From a virus: a stretch of 55,412 bases of DNA. A model generated the notes under the pieces. The model searched no databases, was not told where the DNA came from, and saw nothing but the letters and a program-made list of their open reading frames with translations. Numbering within the stretch: position 1 is the stretch's first letter; every line of letters begins with the position of its first letter. The translations under genes and the position numbers were made by a program. Of this stretch, positions 23,486 through 31,232 are shown one piece after another. The stretch spans positions 1 to 55,412 of the IMG/VR virus record IMGVR_UViG_3300030616_000028; one strand, given 5' to 3'.

Positions 23486-23501
23486 GTTTGTAGCCACAAA
23501 C
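23486..23501. promoter_or_regulatory. perfect palindrome upstream of the RuvC-like gene
   Basis: GTTTGT-AGCC-ACAAAC lies in the 61-bp gap between the ASCH and RuvC-like genes. A TATGGT follows at 23505-23510 as a possible -10 without a convincing -35. The dyad could be an operator or a small hairpin. Confidence 0.35.
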
Positions 23502-23517
23502 CAGTATGGTGATCCGC

Positions 23518-24027
23518 ATGGATGTCATCGTAGCTATCGACCCCGGCGCGCGTTCTGGTTGGGCGGTTCTTTCCGTCGAGCCGAACCCGAAATTGCTGTT
23601 GAGCGACAGCGTTGCGTGGCCAAAGCCTGGGACCAAGAAAGACCTCCCGGCGAACACGGTCAGCGCGGTCGTAGACTCCCTCCTCGATACCCTCCGTCGG
23701 TTCGAGCACACCGTCGTCGGAGTAGGCATCGAGGATCAGTTCCTCGGGGTCAATCCGCAGAGCATGAAGAAGCTCGTGCGGAACGGCGGGCGGTGGGAGG
23801 AGGCATGGCGCCGGCACGGCTATGAGGTCGAGTGGGTTTACCCGCAGAAGTGGCAGACGGCCGAACTCGGCACGGCGCGGATCGACCGCTCGGAGGTGAA
23901 GCGCCGCTGCAAGGTGAAGTCCCTGAACCTCTGGGGCAAGAAGCTCAAGGAAGACGAGTCCGACGCGGCAATGATCGGGAGGTACTTGGCGATCCGCTGC
24001 GCGTACCGGAGGCTACGGCAGCAATGA
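23518..24027 (+). CDS. RuvC-like Holliday junction resolvase
   Basis: 169 residues from ATG 23518 (GGTGATCCGC upstream); ATG 23506 is an alternative. The RNase H-like catalytic set is complete: D8 in VAIDPGARSGW, E72 in GVGIEDQFLG, and D146/D149 in EDESDAAMIGRY. QKWQTAELG fits the usual P-x-x-W segment before the final helix. It would resolve four-way junctions and branches before packaging, consistent with the YqaJ/RecT recombination system. Confidence 0.85.
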   Translation: MDVIVAIDPGARSGWAVLSVEPNPKLLLSDSVAWPKPGTKKDLPANTVSAVVDSLLDTLRRFEHTVVGVGIEDQFLGVNPQSMKKLVRNGGRWEEAWRRHGYEVEWVYPQKWQTAELGTARIDRSEVKRRCKVKSLNLWGKKLKEDESDAAMIGRYLAIRCAYRRLRQQ

Positions 24028-24296
24028 GCCGCGAGCGCATCAGACTGGAGCGACAGTGTCCGTTCTGCGGAGGGGCGATCCAGATCTACGAGACGACGGA
24101 CCAGAAGCAGGAGGCGGCTGGCCTCGTCTACCTCGGTACTCGGTGCGTACCGTGTAACGCGAGGATCGATGCGGCGGGGATTGGTAGCGAGGAGGCCATT
24201 CGAGAGATGGACGAGCGGCTGGAGAAGCGGCGCGGGACACGCCCGGAGGACCACCGCATCAAGGTGCGGCCGCAGCGAAGGAGGAGGCGGCGATGA
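24024..24296 (+). CDS. small zinc-ribbon protein, Lar-like
   Basis: 90 residues with ATGA overlaps at both ends. CPFCGGAIQIYE and TRCVPCNARI give two CxxC pairs of a zinc ribbon. The opening C-P-F-C-G-G is that of restriction-alleviation (Lar)-type proteins, but the rest is not diagnostic. It ends in RPQRRRRRR. Confidence 0.55.
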   Translation: MSRERIRLERQCPFCGGAIQIYETTDQKQEAAGLVYLGTRCVPCNARIDAAGIGSEEAIREMDERLEKRRGTRPEDHRIKVRPQRRRRRR

Positions 24297-24451
24297 CCAG
24301 GCGCGGGAACCGTTCTGTCACGCTCCGTCTTCGGGTCACTGAGGAGGAGGCAGAGCGCCTTCGGTGGCTCGCCGAGCGAGCTGGTCTCACGCTCTCCGAG
24401 TACCTCCGCCGACGAGGCCTTCTGAGGTCAGTGAGCAAGGAGTCGAAGTGA
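24293..24451 (+). CDS. small ribbon-helix-helix-like protein
   Basis: A 52-residue frame bounded by ATGA overlap upstream and GTGA overlap downstream. The sequence RSVTLRLRVTEEEAERLRWL, then AERAGLTLSEYLRRR, has the RHH pattern: a short basic beta strand (VTLRLRVT), helix 1, G-L-T/S turn and helix 2 with L-S-E-Y-L. Such proteins dimerise and bind operators. Arc/CopG and mobilisation-type RHH cannot be separated here. Confidence 0.6.
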   Translation: MTRRGNRSVTLRLRVTEEEAERLRWLAERAGLTLSEYLRRRGLLRSVSKESK

Positions 24452-24624
24452 ACGAAGAGAAGCACGAAGCGAAGTGTCCGTACTGCGGGGAATGGTCCGA
24501 GGTCGAGTGGTTCGCCGAGCTGCCGCCGGGAGGGTTCTGGTGGAAGGAGAGCGGGTGCTGCCCGAAGTGCGAGGCCATCGTCCTGGTCGAGTCCGAGTGC
24601 GAGTTTCGGAGAGTCGCAGCATGA
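24448..24624 (+). CDS. small zinc-ribbon protein
   Basis: 58 residues from GTG 24448 (GTGA overlap, GCAAGGAG upstream). CPYCGEWSEVEW and CCPKCEAIV give two CxxC pairs separated by an aromatic-rich loop (PPGGFWWKESG). Role unknown. Confidence 0.55.
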   Translation: MNEEKHEAKCPYCGEWSEVEWFAELPPGGFWWKESGCCPKCEAIVLVESECEFRRVAA

Positions 24625-24974
24625 GCCAGCTCACCCTCGGGCTTGACCCTCCGAAGGAGCTTCGCCGCGGTCGCGCGCCGAGCAAGGCGGCGCCGCCGAA
24701 GACCGACGGCCGCGATCCGCACGAGGTCCTCGAGGAGTGGTGCGAGGCAGAGGAGTGCTTGCTTTTTTTGTGGGGAGAGAATCCGAACATCTGCGCGGCG
24801 CGGTCGCACTCGTCGAACGATCCCGGCATCGACCGCTGGGTACAGCGGAAACGCGCCGAGGAGATTCTAGCGCGTCACGGGTACACCCACCACGCGAACC
24901 AAGTCAGCCCTGATGCACAGGGACGGCAGCGGCGCGGCCGAGTCTACTGGAGAAAAGGCCGCGCTCGAACGTAG
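24621..24974 (+). CDS. unknown 117-residue protein
   Basis: ATGA overlap with the previous gene. The middle (EVLEEWCEAEECLLFLWGEN) is helical and the C-terminus is basic (RRGRVYWRKGRART). No motif recognised. A T7 run at 24761-24774 inside the gene (CTTGCTTTTTTTGTGG) stands out in this GC-rich DNA. Confidence 0.5.
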   Translation: MSQLTLGLDPPKELRRGRAPSKAAPPKTDGRDPHEVLEEWCEAEECLLFLWGENPNICAARSHSSNDPGIDRWVQRKRAEEILARHGYTHHANQVSPDAQGRQRRGRVYWRKGRART

Positions 24975-24989
24975 AAAGGAGTCCGTACG

Positions 24990-25154
24990 ATGGGACAGGA
25001 AGCAACAGTCACACAGCTCGACGAGCGGAGGGAGAAGGCCGAGCGGGCGAGGAAGGCGCTCGAACCGAAGACGATGGTCTGGAAGTGCTCCAACTGCGGG
25101 GCCTCCGTGTCCGCAGATCAGAAGCAGTGCTCGGAGTGCGGAGCGGCGAGATGA
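24990..25154 (+). CDS. mini zinc-ribbon protein
   Basis: A 54-residue frame with GAAAGGAG upstream and an ATGA overlap with the next gene. A charged helix (DERREKAERARKALEPK) is followed by WKCSNCGASVSADQKQCSEC and GAAR, a canonical zinc ribbon with CxxC knuckles. Confidence 0.55.
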   Translation: MGQEATVTQLDERREKAERARKALEPKTMVWKCSNCGASVSADQKQCSECGAAR

Positions 25155-25375
25155 GCGGGCGCGATCTCGAAGGGCTGACCGCTGCGGAGGGCAAGATCGT
25201 TCCGTCGCGATCCACGCCAGGAAAGATCTCGCTGCGGGCTGCGGACGGCACGAGCATCCGTGACGCCCTCGACGAGGCGGGCTTCGAGGCTGGGGAGGTA
25301 GTCATCGTCATCCCGGCCGCGAGGTACGACGACCTCATCGCCATCGAGGACGAGGCGATCCAACGGAGGCGATGA
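25151..25375 (+). CDS. unknown 74-residue protein
   Basis: ATGA overlaps at both ends support coding. The sequence has one beta-helix-beta-like unit (KISLRAADGTSIRDALDEAG and EVVIVIPAARYDDLIAIEDE). No family recognised. Confidence 0.45.
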   Translation: MSGRDLEGLTAAEGKIVPSRSTPGKISLRAADGTSIRDALDEAGFEAGEVVIVIPAARYDDLIAIEDEAIQRRR

Positions 25376-25599
25376 TGCGAGTCATCACCAGGGTCGATCT
25401 CGAGCGTGCGCTCGGTGCGTGGTGGCTTCTCCTTGAGCATGAGGAGAACGCGCAACCAGGCTACGTCGAGGTCAGGCTGCGGCGTCCGTGGCGCTGGCTC
25501 GGGCAGCGGTTCCATCGGTGGGTAGCTCGGCACGTCATCGACGTGGTCGATCGCTGCGACCTGACGATCGGTGTTGGGTTCGTCGTGGTGTGGAGGTAG
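25372..25599 (+). CDS. unknown tryptophan-rich small protein
   Basis: 75 residues, starting at ATGATG over the previous stop. Rich in Trp and Arg (RALGAWWLLLEHEENA, RRPWRWLGQRFHRWVARHVI), ending in a hydrophobic strand (LTIGVGFVVVWR). An amphipathic, possibly membrane-associated helix is likely. Function unknown. Confidence 0.45.
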   Translation: MMRVITRVDLERALGAWWLLLEHEENAQPGYVEVRLRRPWRWLGQRFHRWVARHVIDVVDRCDLTIGVGFVVVWR

Positions 25600-25601
25600 C
25601 G

Positions 25602-26009
25602 ATGCAACTCGGCCTCGACCTACTCGGGAAACCGGAGCGCGGGGAGGAGCACCGCGGCCCGATCCAGGACGACGACGGAACGGGCTGCGACTGCTGTGCC
25701 CAACGTCTTCGCTGCGGCGTCTGCGGGGAGCGATACCTCGGCCGCTTGTACGCCTACTACTACGCCTACGACACGGCCGACGAGGACGGCTACTGCATCG
25801 GGCGCAACGGCCTGTTCGGTGACCTTCCAGGGCCGTGCTGTCTCCCCGAGGACGAGGAACTGTTCGAGCGCGTCCTCGCGGAGGGATACCCCGACGACGA
25901 GCTCGTGCGGAGCGGTGAGCGTGTCCTCGGTCCGTGGGGCGTCTTCGTCGGACGGATCTGGATACCGAAGACCTGGCCGACCGGCCCGAAGCCGTGGAGT
26001 CAGAAGTGA
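25602..26009 (+). CDS. cysteine-rich unknown protein
   Basis: 135 residues. CDCCAQRLRCGVCGERY at about 29-45 is a dense metal-binding cluster, followed by a tyrosine-rich stretch (YLGRLYAYYYAYDTADEDGY). The C-terminal half has ELFERVLAEGYPDDELVRSG and a Trp-rich end. No family recognised; zinc binding is likely. Confidence 0.5.
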   Translation: MQLGLDLLGKPERGEEHRGPIQDDDGTGCDCCAQRLRCGVCGERYLGRLYAYYYAYDTADEDGYCIGRNGLFGDLPGPCCLPEDEELFERVLAEGYPDDELVRSGERVLGPWGVFVGRIWIPKTWPTGPKPWSQK

Positions 26010-26019
26010 GGAGGAGAGG

Positions 26020-26511
26020 ATGAGAAAGCTCTCGTACATCTGGACGCTACCCTGGGATCTCGTCGTGTGGCTGACCGCAGTTATCGTTGCGCTCTCCACG
26101 CGCGGGAAGCTCGCTTGGCAGGACCTCGGCGTCTGGGCTGTGCTCCCGCCTCGGTTCGGCACGAACGCGACCTGTCTGGGCATCACGCTCGGTCACGGAG
26201 GAGTGCTGCAGGACCACTCGTTCGGGACGAAGGAGGATACGACGCGGACGGAGCGGCACGAGGGAGTGCACGTCGAGCAGTACGAGGCGATTGCCCTCGC
26301 GGGATTCGTGCTCGGGCTGATCGTCTTCTGGACCTTCTTCGGCCTCGGGCACCTGACAGCCGGTGTACTCGTCGGAGGCCTCGTCTGGGTTGGGGCATTC
26401 CCCGCAGTCATCGGCGCCGGCCACATCGTTGCTCTCGTGCGTGGAGAGCCGATCTATTGGGGCGCGGTCCACGAGGAGGCAGCGTACGCGATCACAGATG
26501 ATGAGGAGTAG
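26020..26511 (+). CDS. membrane protein with zincin-like HExxH motif
   Basis: 163 residues; ATG follows GAGGAGGAGAGG. The motif RHEGVHVEQYE puts H80, E81 and H84 in an HExxH arrangement, with E89 close by and a second cluster HEEAAYAI (151-158) near the C-terminus that could supply the third ligand. Hydrophobic segments lie at about 8-25, 90-108 (AIALAGFVLGLIVFWTFFGL) and 115-140. I infer a small membrane metallopeptidase or an inactive relative. Whether the HExxH is catalytic cannot be told from sequence. Confidence 0.5.
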   Translation: MRKLSYIWTLPWDLVVWLTAVIVALSTRGKLAWQDLGVWAVLPPRFGTNATCLGITLGHGGVLQDHSFGTKEDTTRTERHEGVHVEQYEAIALAGFVLGLIVFWTFFGLGHLTAGVLVGGLVWVGAFPAVIGAGHIVALVRGEPIYWGAVHEEAAYAITDDEE

Positions 26512-26557
26512 GAGAAACAGCGCCGCAGCCGCGTGCGCTACGTAGGAAGGAGAAGCT

Positions 26558-27034
26558 ATGGATGAGGCAAAGAGCAAGAACTGGACGGGGTTCAGCAGCT
26601 ACGAGTACGGGCAGAAGGTCTACACGGTGCGCCCGTGGCCGAGCTGGGGAGAGGTCCTCTCGCCAGGGCACGAGAAGCTCATCGACAGGGTCCACCTCGA
26701 CGAGGTGATTTTCCTCGCGCCGTGCAAGTACCCTGGGAAAGACGAGGTGCGGGAGGTCCGCGTGGCGAACGCGTCGGGAGCCAGCTACGAGCTGCCGGTC
26801 GAGTGCGTCTTCGCCACGCCCGAGGCCGCGACCGGGTGGGCGCTGAAGGCCGTGCGCGAGATGAGAAAGGATCTCGAGGTCCTGACGAACCGCTACAGCA
26901 ACCTCGCGAATGAGTCGCGGAAGATCCCCGATCAGGACAGCGACGACCACGAGAACCCGATCCACGGGATGTTCGACGCGGCGATCCGCGACACGACTGG
27001 AGCCGACCCGTCGAGAGGGGAGGGCGAGCAATGA
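26558..27034 (+). CDS. unknown 158-residue protein
   Basis: ATG after GTAGGAAGGAG, ATGA overlap downstream. The N-terminal half is beta-like (KVYTVRPWPSWGEVLSPGHE, REVRVANASGASYELPVECV); the C-terminal half is a helix then an acidic tail. No recognised domain. Confidence 0.5.
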   Translation: MDEAKSKNWTGFSSYEYGQKVYTVRPWPSWGEVLSPGHEKLIDRVHLDEVIFLAPCKYPGKDEVREVRVANASGASYELPVECVFATPEAATGWALKAVREMRKDLEVLTNRYSNLANESRKIPDQDSDDHENPIHGMFDAAIRDTTGADPSRGEGEQ

Positions 27035-27654
27035 TCTACCGTGAGCAGTTGAAGGTCGCGCAGGGGGAGATCGCCGCGCTGAAGAAGGAGTTGGCCGCGC
27101 TGAAGAAGCAGACCAAGGCGCGGGGAACTGCTATCGCCTACGGCCTCGACAACGAGACGGATCTCCAGAAGCGGCTCGATGCGACCGAGGCCCGCGTTCG
27201 CCGCTGGCACCGCCGCTGCATGGAGGCGCGGTGGGCTGCCCTGGTCCTCTATCGCTGTGCCTCCTCGTGGGTTCCCGACGAATCCCCAGATGCCCTGGAG
27301 GAGGCGATCAAGATCGTAGCGAGCACGGCGCCGAACTGGAAGACGCCAGCGATGACGGTTCCGATCCTCGGCCTGCCTGGGAAAGCTCCGTACGTGCTGT
27401 TCCTGGGGAACCAGTGCGAGAGCTGTAGCGGGGAGGATGACCTGCCCCTCGACGAGCATGACTGCGGCGGCTACCTGTACTTCGATGCCGAAGTATTCTC
27501 CTACCACTTCGAGTGCGAGCGCAACACGGATCACGACGAGCAGATCGAGGGGCGCTGGGACGATCCCGACAGCGGGTTCTGGTACACGAAGGAGGAGGTC
27601 ATCAAGGCCGCGCAGCGGCAGCGCACCAAGATGGAGTCCAGCAGCGATGGATGA
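27031..27654 (+). CDS. unknown protein with N-terminal coiled coil
   Basis: 207 residues. Residues 3-55 form a coiled coil (QGEIAALKKELAALKKQTKA). The rest contains NQCESCSGEDDLPLDEHDCG and an aromatic C-terminal region (GYLYFDAEVFSYHFECERNT, SGFWYTKEEVIKAAQ). The cysteines could bind zinc. Probably translated in concert with its overlapping neighbours. Confidence 0.5.
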   Translation: MIYREQLKVAQGEIAALKKELAALKKQTKARGTAIAYGLDNETDLQKRLDATEARVRRWHRRCMEARWAALVLYRCASSWVPDESPDALEEAIKIVASTAPNWKTPAMTVPILGLPGKAPYVLFLGNQCESCSGEDDLPLDEHDCGGYLYFDAEVFSYHFECERNTDHDEQIEGRWDDPDSGFWYTKEEVIKAAQRQRTKMESSSDG

Positions 27655-27895
27655 GGGATGGTTCAAGTCGGACACGCCAGGCGCGCGCAAGGTCCACTTC
27701 TTCGCCGCCGGCGACGTGCTCTCGGCGTGTCACCTGATACGGCGGCGCGAGGGCGAGTGGCCGACTTCGGATGGGTGGGAGGAGCGCGGCGGTATCCTCA
27801 TGCCGCCGATGGGATTCTTAACCGCTGTCGTACGTGCTGAGGACGAGCCACGTTGCCGACTCTGCCGTGCGGCGCTTCTACCGGAGGAGGGGTGA
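27647..27895 (+). CDS. unknown 82-residue protein with terminal CxxC
   Basis: It overlaps the previous gene by 8 bases and the next by one (TGATG). The sequence has ARKVHFFAAGDVLSACHLIR and a terminal PRCRLCRAALLPEEG, a single zinc-knuckle-like CxxC. Function unknown. Confidence 0.45.
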   Translation: MDEGWFKSDTPGARKVHFFAAGDVLSACHLIRRREGEWPTSDGWEERGGILMPPMGFLTAVVRAEDEPRCRLCRAALLPEEG

Positions 27896-28314
27896 TGGGC
27901 ATCGTCAAGCAATGCCGCGAATGCGGCGAGGACGTGCGGCCCTACGACTTGGCCGAGCGCCCGCTGTGCGAGGCGTGCATCAGCGAGCTGGAGGCCAGCA
28001 TCAACAACGCGCTGTCCCACCTGTGGACGGTGTGCGAGGCGTGGGAAGACCGTGGCTCCGGCGACCCCGGGCACACGGAGGTCAGCGCGGCGGTGCGCAG
28101 GGCGCGCGAGTACATGCGCGGCGCCGCCCACCCTTGGCACCCCATCGGCAGCGCGCCCAAGGACGGCACCGCCATCCTCGGCGCCGAGCCGGGCTGCGGC
28201 ATGGCCGTCGTGAAGTGGATGGCCAGCGCCAAGGGGTGGACCGACGCGCACGGCGGGTTCCTGCACCCGACGCACTGGATGCCGCTGCCAGAGTGGCCGG
28301 GCAAGGAGGGGTGA
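27895..28314 (+). CDS. zinc-knuckle protein, first copy of a duplicated module
   Basis: 139 residues. The start MGIVKQCRECGEDVRPYDLA then ERPLCEACISELE is nearly repeated at the start of the next gene, so one arose by tandem duplication. Four cysteines in two CxxC pairs make a zinc ribbon. The C-terminal half (HPWHPIGSAPKDGTAILGAE, FLHPTHWMPLPEWP) has the W-x-P-I-x-x-A-P-x-D-G-T pattern of the DUF551-like phage domain, which ends in ...THWMPLP. Role unknown. Confidence 0.65.
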   Translation: MGIVKQCRECGEDVRPYDLAERPLCEACISELEASINNALSHLWTVCEAWEDRGSGDPGHTEVSAAVRRAREYMRGAAHPWHPIGSAPKDGTAILGAEPGCGMAVVKWMASAKGWTDAHGGFLHPTHWMPLPEWPGKEG

Positions 28315-29126
28315 TGGGAATCGTCAAGAAATGCCGCTCGTGCGAGGAGGAGGTCCGCCCCTACGACCTCGCAAACGAGCCGCTGTGCGAGGGGTGTTCT
28401 CGGCTCATCGAGGATGAGGCGAAGGAGCTTCGGGAGAAGTCGCTACGTCAGCAAGCCGAGATCCGCCAGCGGGAGACGGCGGGGATCTGCATCGAACAGA
28501 CCGCACGGAGCCTCGGTTGGTCGGAGGAGGCCAACACCCCGCCTTGGTCCTGGGTCAGGGACGAGGTGGACCGGCTGCGGACCAGGCCGCTTTTCGAATC
28601 GTGGAAGCGATGGAAGGAGCGGGCCGAGGCTGGGGAGATGGCAGCGAACACGCAGACGGCGAGGGTCGTCGAGGCCGAGCGCGAGAAGGAGCGCGCACAC
28701 CAGGCCCTCCGCGTTGCCGAGGAGCGAGAATTGGCTGCACTCGCTGAACTCGACGAGGCGCGGGCGAGGTTGGAAGCGGTGCGCGCGCGCGTGCTGCGGT
28801 ACATCGATGACGACTCAGACAATTCGGCAGAACTGAGCGGGGACATACTCGACAACATCCTCGACGCCTCCCCGAGCGCCCCGCCGAAGTGGACGAGCGA
28901 GCCGCCGACGGAACCTGGGCGCGCTCTAAACCGTGCGTGCCTGCTGATAGCTGAGTGCATGGGGAGTTGCCCTCTCGATCGGTTTGACGCGGTGCCGTGG
29001 GATGCCGATGAATGTTCCGAGGGCTGTCAATCCAAACTGGAAGCCGAACAGCAGATCGCCTCATGTTGGCGTCGGTACTTCCTAGCTGATACCGAGCCGA
29101 GCGGCGACGCGGAAGGGGGCGAGTGA
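28314..29126 (+). CDS. zinc-knuckle plus coiled-coil protein, second copy of the module
   Basis: 270 residues, joined by TGATG to both neighbours. The N-terminal module MGIVKKCRSCEEEVRPYDLA then NEPLCEGCSRLIE parallels the preceding gene. A long coiled coil follows (about 95-165, KERAHQALRVAEERELAALA). The last 70 residues hold further cysteines (CLLIAECMGSCPLDRF, ECSEGCQSKL). Possible scaffolding or host-takeover role; nothing specific is recognised. Confidence 0.5.
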   Translation: MGIVKKCRSCEEEVRPYDLANEPLCEGCSRLIEDEAKELREKSLRQQAEIRQRETAGICIEQTARSLGWSEEANTPPWSWVRDEVDRLRTRPLFESWKRWKERAEAGEMAANTQTARVVEAEREKERAHQALRVAEERELAALAELDEARARLEAVRARVLRYIDDDSDNSAELSGDILDNILDASPSAPPKWTSEPPTEPGRALNRACLLIAECMGSCPLDRFDAVPWDADECSEGCQSKLEAEQQIASCWRRYFLADTEPSGDAEGGE

Positions 29127-30343
29127 TGGGCAAATACGCGTCAAGAGTACCCGATACTGACAAACTGAGGGTACTCTGGTCTGCTCGCGGTGGTGGCCCA
29201 GAACTGGTCGGTGCTCTCGAACTCCTCGATGAGATTGATAGGGAGCGCGCCCGCGCAGAGCAAGCCGAGCGCGAGCGGGACGCTGCGCGTCATGCGAGCA
29301 CCTGCTGGGAGGACAACTACAACACGATGCTTGATGCTGCTGCCACAGCCGAGTGCGAGCGGGACACCGCGCAGATCGCCCTCGCCAATGTCAGCGACAC
29401 CCTCGTCGACTCCGGCGTCGAGGTGCCGAGCGACCCGTCTAAGTACGGTGAGGCGGTGCGGGTACTGACGGCGGAGCTGCGCGCTGAGTTGGAGCGGTTG
29501 CGGGCCGTGATCTGTTCGCGAGAGGAAACCGACGCCGTGGTTATTGCAGACGTGAGCACCCGCGCCGAAGCAGCCGAGGCCCGCGTCCGCGAGCTGGAGG
29601 CTGAGAACGAAGATCTGCGAAAAAAACACAACGCGGAAAACACACTGCGGCTTGCACTCAAAAACGAGTTGAAAGGCTTGAAGGCCGAGCGTGACGAGCT
29701 GGAGACCGAGGTGGAGCGGTTGCAAAAGCGTCCCACGAGCGAGGAATGGGATCTGCTCGTTGACCGAGACGCGCGTCACGCAGGCCACGTCAACCGGATG
29801 CAGTCGATGATTGACGAGCGGGAGCGCAAGCTCGATGCGGTGCGCGCGTTGGATTGGGAAAATATAGAGTACCGTATCTCAGTCGGCATTGATGCGGCGG
29901 TTGGGCACCGTGACAAAGAGGCTGCAGACACGTTGTCCAAACTGCTAAAGAGTATCCGGCATGTTCGCGCCATCCTCGACGCCGAGCCGAGCGACGACTC
30001 GACCCCACCGGCTGGCGCAATGAAGGAGGCGCAGCGAAGGCTCGCAGCGATCCGCGATGCGATGGAGACGTTCTGCTCGGGAGCGGACGGCTTTGGCTGC
30101 GGCACGGCAGATCCCTCGGGTCAGTCAGAGGGGTGCTCGGGGTGCGCGATGCAACCGGTTCGCGCTCTCGTCACCGCGCCGTTCTCCGAGATTCCGCGAT
30201 GCACCTGGACGGAGGACGACGACGGAGTCTTCCAGACCTCATGCGGCGGGTCCTGGGAATTCACCCACGACGGGCCGGGGGAGAACCGCGCGAAGTTCTG
30301 CCCGTACTGCGGAGACGAGATCTGCATCGGAGCCTCACGCTGA
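29126..30343 (+). CDS. long coiled-coil protein with C-terminal zinc ribbon
   Basis: 405 residues from ATG 29126 (TGATG; GTG 29123 is an alternative). Residues ~30-230 are coiled-coil (AEAAEARVRELEAENEDLRK, KGLKAERDELETEVERLQ). The C-terminus (FQTSCGGSWEF...AKFCPYCGDEI) is a zinc-ribbon tail of the kind often seen at the end of phage hypotheticals. The coding DNA around 29.6-29.8 kb is visibly less GC-rich than the neighbours. Function unknown. Confidence 0.5.
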   Translation: MGKYASRVPDTDKLRVLWSARGGGPELVGALELLDEIDRERARAEQAERERDAARHASTCWEDNYNTMLDAAATAECERDTAQIALANVSDTLVDSGVEVPSDPSKYGEAVRVLTAELRAELERLRAVICSREETDAVVIADVSTRAEAAEARVRELEAENEDLRKKHNAENTLRLALKNELKGLKAERDELETEVERLQKRPTSEEWDLLVDRDARHAGHVNRMQSMIDERERKLDAVRALDWENIEYRISVGIDAAVGHRDKEAADTLSKLLKSIRHVRAILDAEPSDDSTPPAGAMKEAQRRLAAIRDAMETFCSGADGFGCGTADPSGQSEGCSGCAMQPVRALVTAPFSEIPRCTWTEDDDGVFQTSCGGSWEFTHDGPGENRAKFCPYCGDEICIGASR

Positions 30344-30687
30344 TGCCGTGCACCCCGTTCAAGACCAAGGACGGCGAGGGATGGGGCTACGTCTGCACGA
30401 GGACTCCCAAGCACCTCGAGCTGTGCGAGTGCTGCGGGAACCCCGCCTCGAAGCTGTGCGACTTCCCGCTCTCGGGATCTCGCGCCGGCGAGACGTGCGA
30501 CCGGAAGCTCTGCTCGGACTGCGCGACGGAGGTCGATGCGACCCGGCTCCCCGAGCGGCTCGACCTCGGTGAGCACCCCGGCGTGATCCCAGGAGGTCCC
30601 TCCGACCGCGTCGTCCTCCTCGAGGGAGACACCGTTGACGTCTGCCCTGCTCACGCTCGCTGGATTCGGGCGAAGGAGAAGGAATGA
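30343..30687 (+). CDS. cysteine-rich unknown protein
   Basis: 114 residues with TGATG and ATGA junctions. Cysteines at YVCTRTPKHLELCECCGNPA, KLCDFPL, ETCDRKLCSDCATEV and VDVCPAHARW give a probable double zinc-binding fold of HIT/treble-clef type. No family recognised. Confidence 0.5.
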   Translation: MPCTPFKTKDGEGWGYVCTRTPKHLELCECCGNPASKLCDFPLSGSRAGETCDRKLCSDCATEVDATRLPERLDLGEHPGVIPGGPSDRVVLLEGDTVDVCPAHARWIRAKEKE

Positions 30688-31232
30688 AGCGGCTGTTCTA
30701 CCACCCCGAGAGCGAGAGTTATCTGTGGTCCGCGCCCGAGGATCTCGGGGAGGGAATCGACGCGGCGCTGTGCGAGGACGTGACCGGGCAGCGGGAGCAC
30801 GAGCAGCGGGCCTGGCGCCAAGGAGTCCGCGCCGTGATCTGCCCGTACTGCTTCGGCGAGGCCGAGCTCACGGACAGCGCGGAGGTCTACGACGGTCGAA
30901 GCTACGGACCCATCTGGCTGTGCCGTCCCTGCCAAGCGTGGGTGGGGGTCCATAAGAACGACGACTTGGCGCGGCCGCTCGGCCGTCTCGCGGACGCCGA
31001 ACTGCGGGAGTGGAAGAAGCGGGCGCACGCGGCCTTCGACCCACTCTGGAAGCGGAAGATGCAGCGGGACAACTGCTGGGCGAAGGAGGCGCGCGGCGCC
31101 GGGTACCGCTGGCTCGCCAAGTCCATCGGGATTCCGTTCGAGGAGTGCCACATCGGGATGTTCGATGTCGGCCTCTGCCGGCGCGTCGTCGAGATCTGCT
31201 CGGCGGTCGGACAGGGAGGGGCGCGGCAGTGA
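30684..31232 (+). CDS. DUF3268-type zinc-finger protein
   Basis: 182 residues. The core VICPYCFGEAELTDSAEVYD, WLCRPCQAWVGVHK, then PLGRLADAELREWKKRAHAA and FDPLWK is the characteristic DUF3268 pattern (zinc ribbon followed by P-L-G-x-x-A-x-x-x-L-R-x-x-R...A-H...F-D-P-L-W). Members occur in many phages and plasmids; a DNA-related role is supposed but unproven. The C-terminus has a further helical region with GMFDVGLCRRVVEI. Confidence 0.8.
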   Translation: MKRLFYHPESESYLWSAPEDLGEGIDAALCEDVTGQREHEQRAWRQGVRAVICPYCFGEAELTDSAEVYDGRSYGPIWLCRPCQAWVGVHKNDDLARPLGRLADAELREWKKRAHAAFDPLWKRKMQRDNCWAKEARGAGYRWLAKSIGIPFEECHIGMFDVGLCRRVVEICSAVGQGGARQ

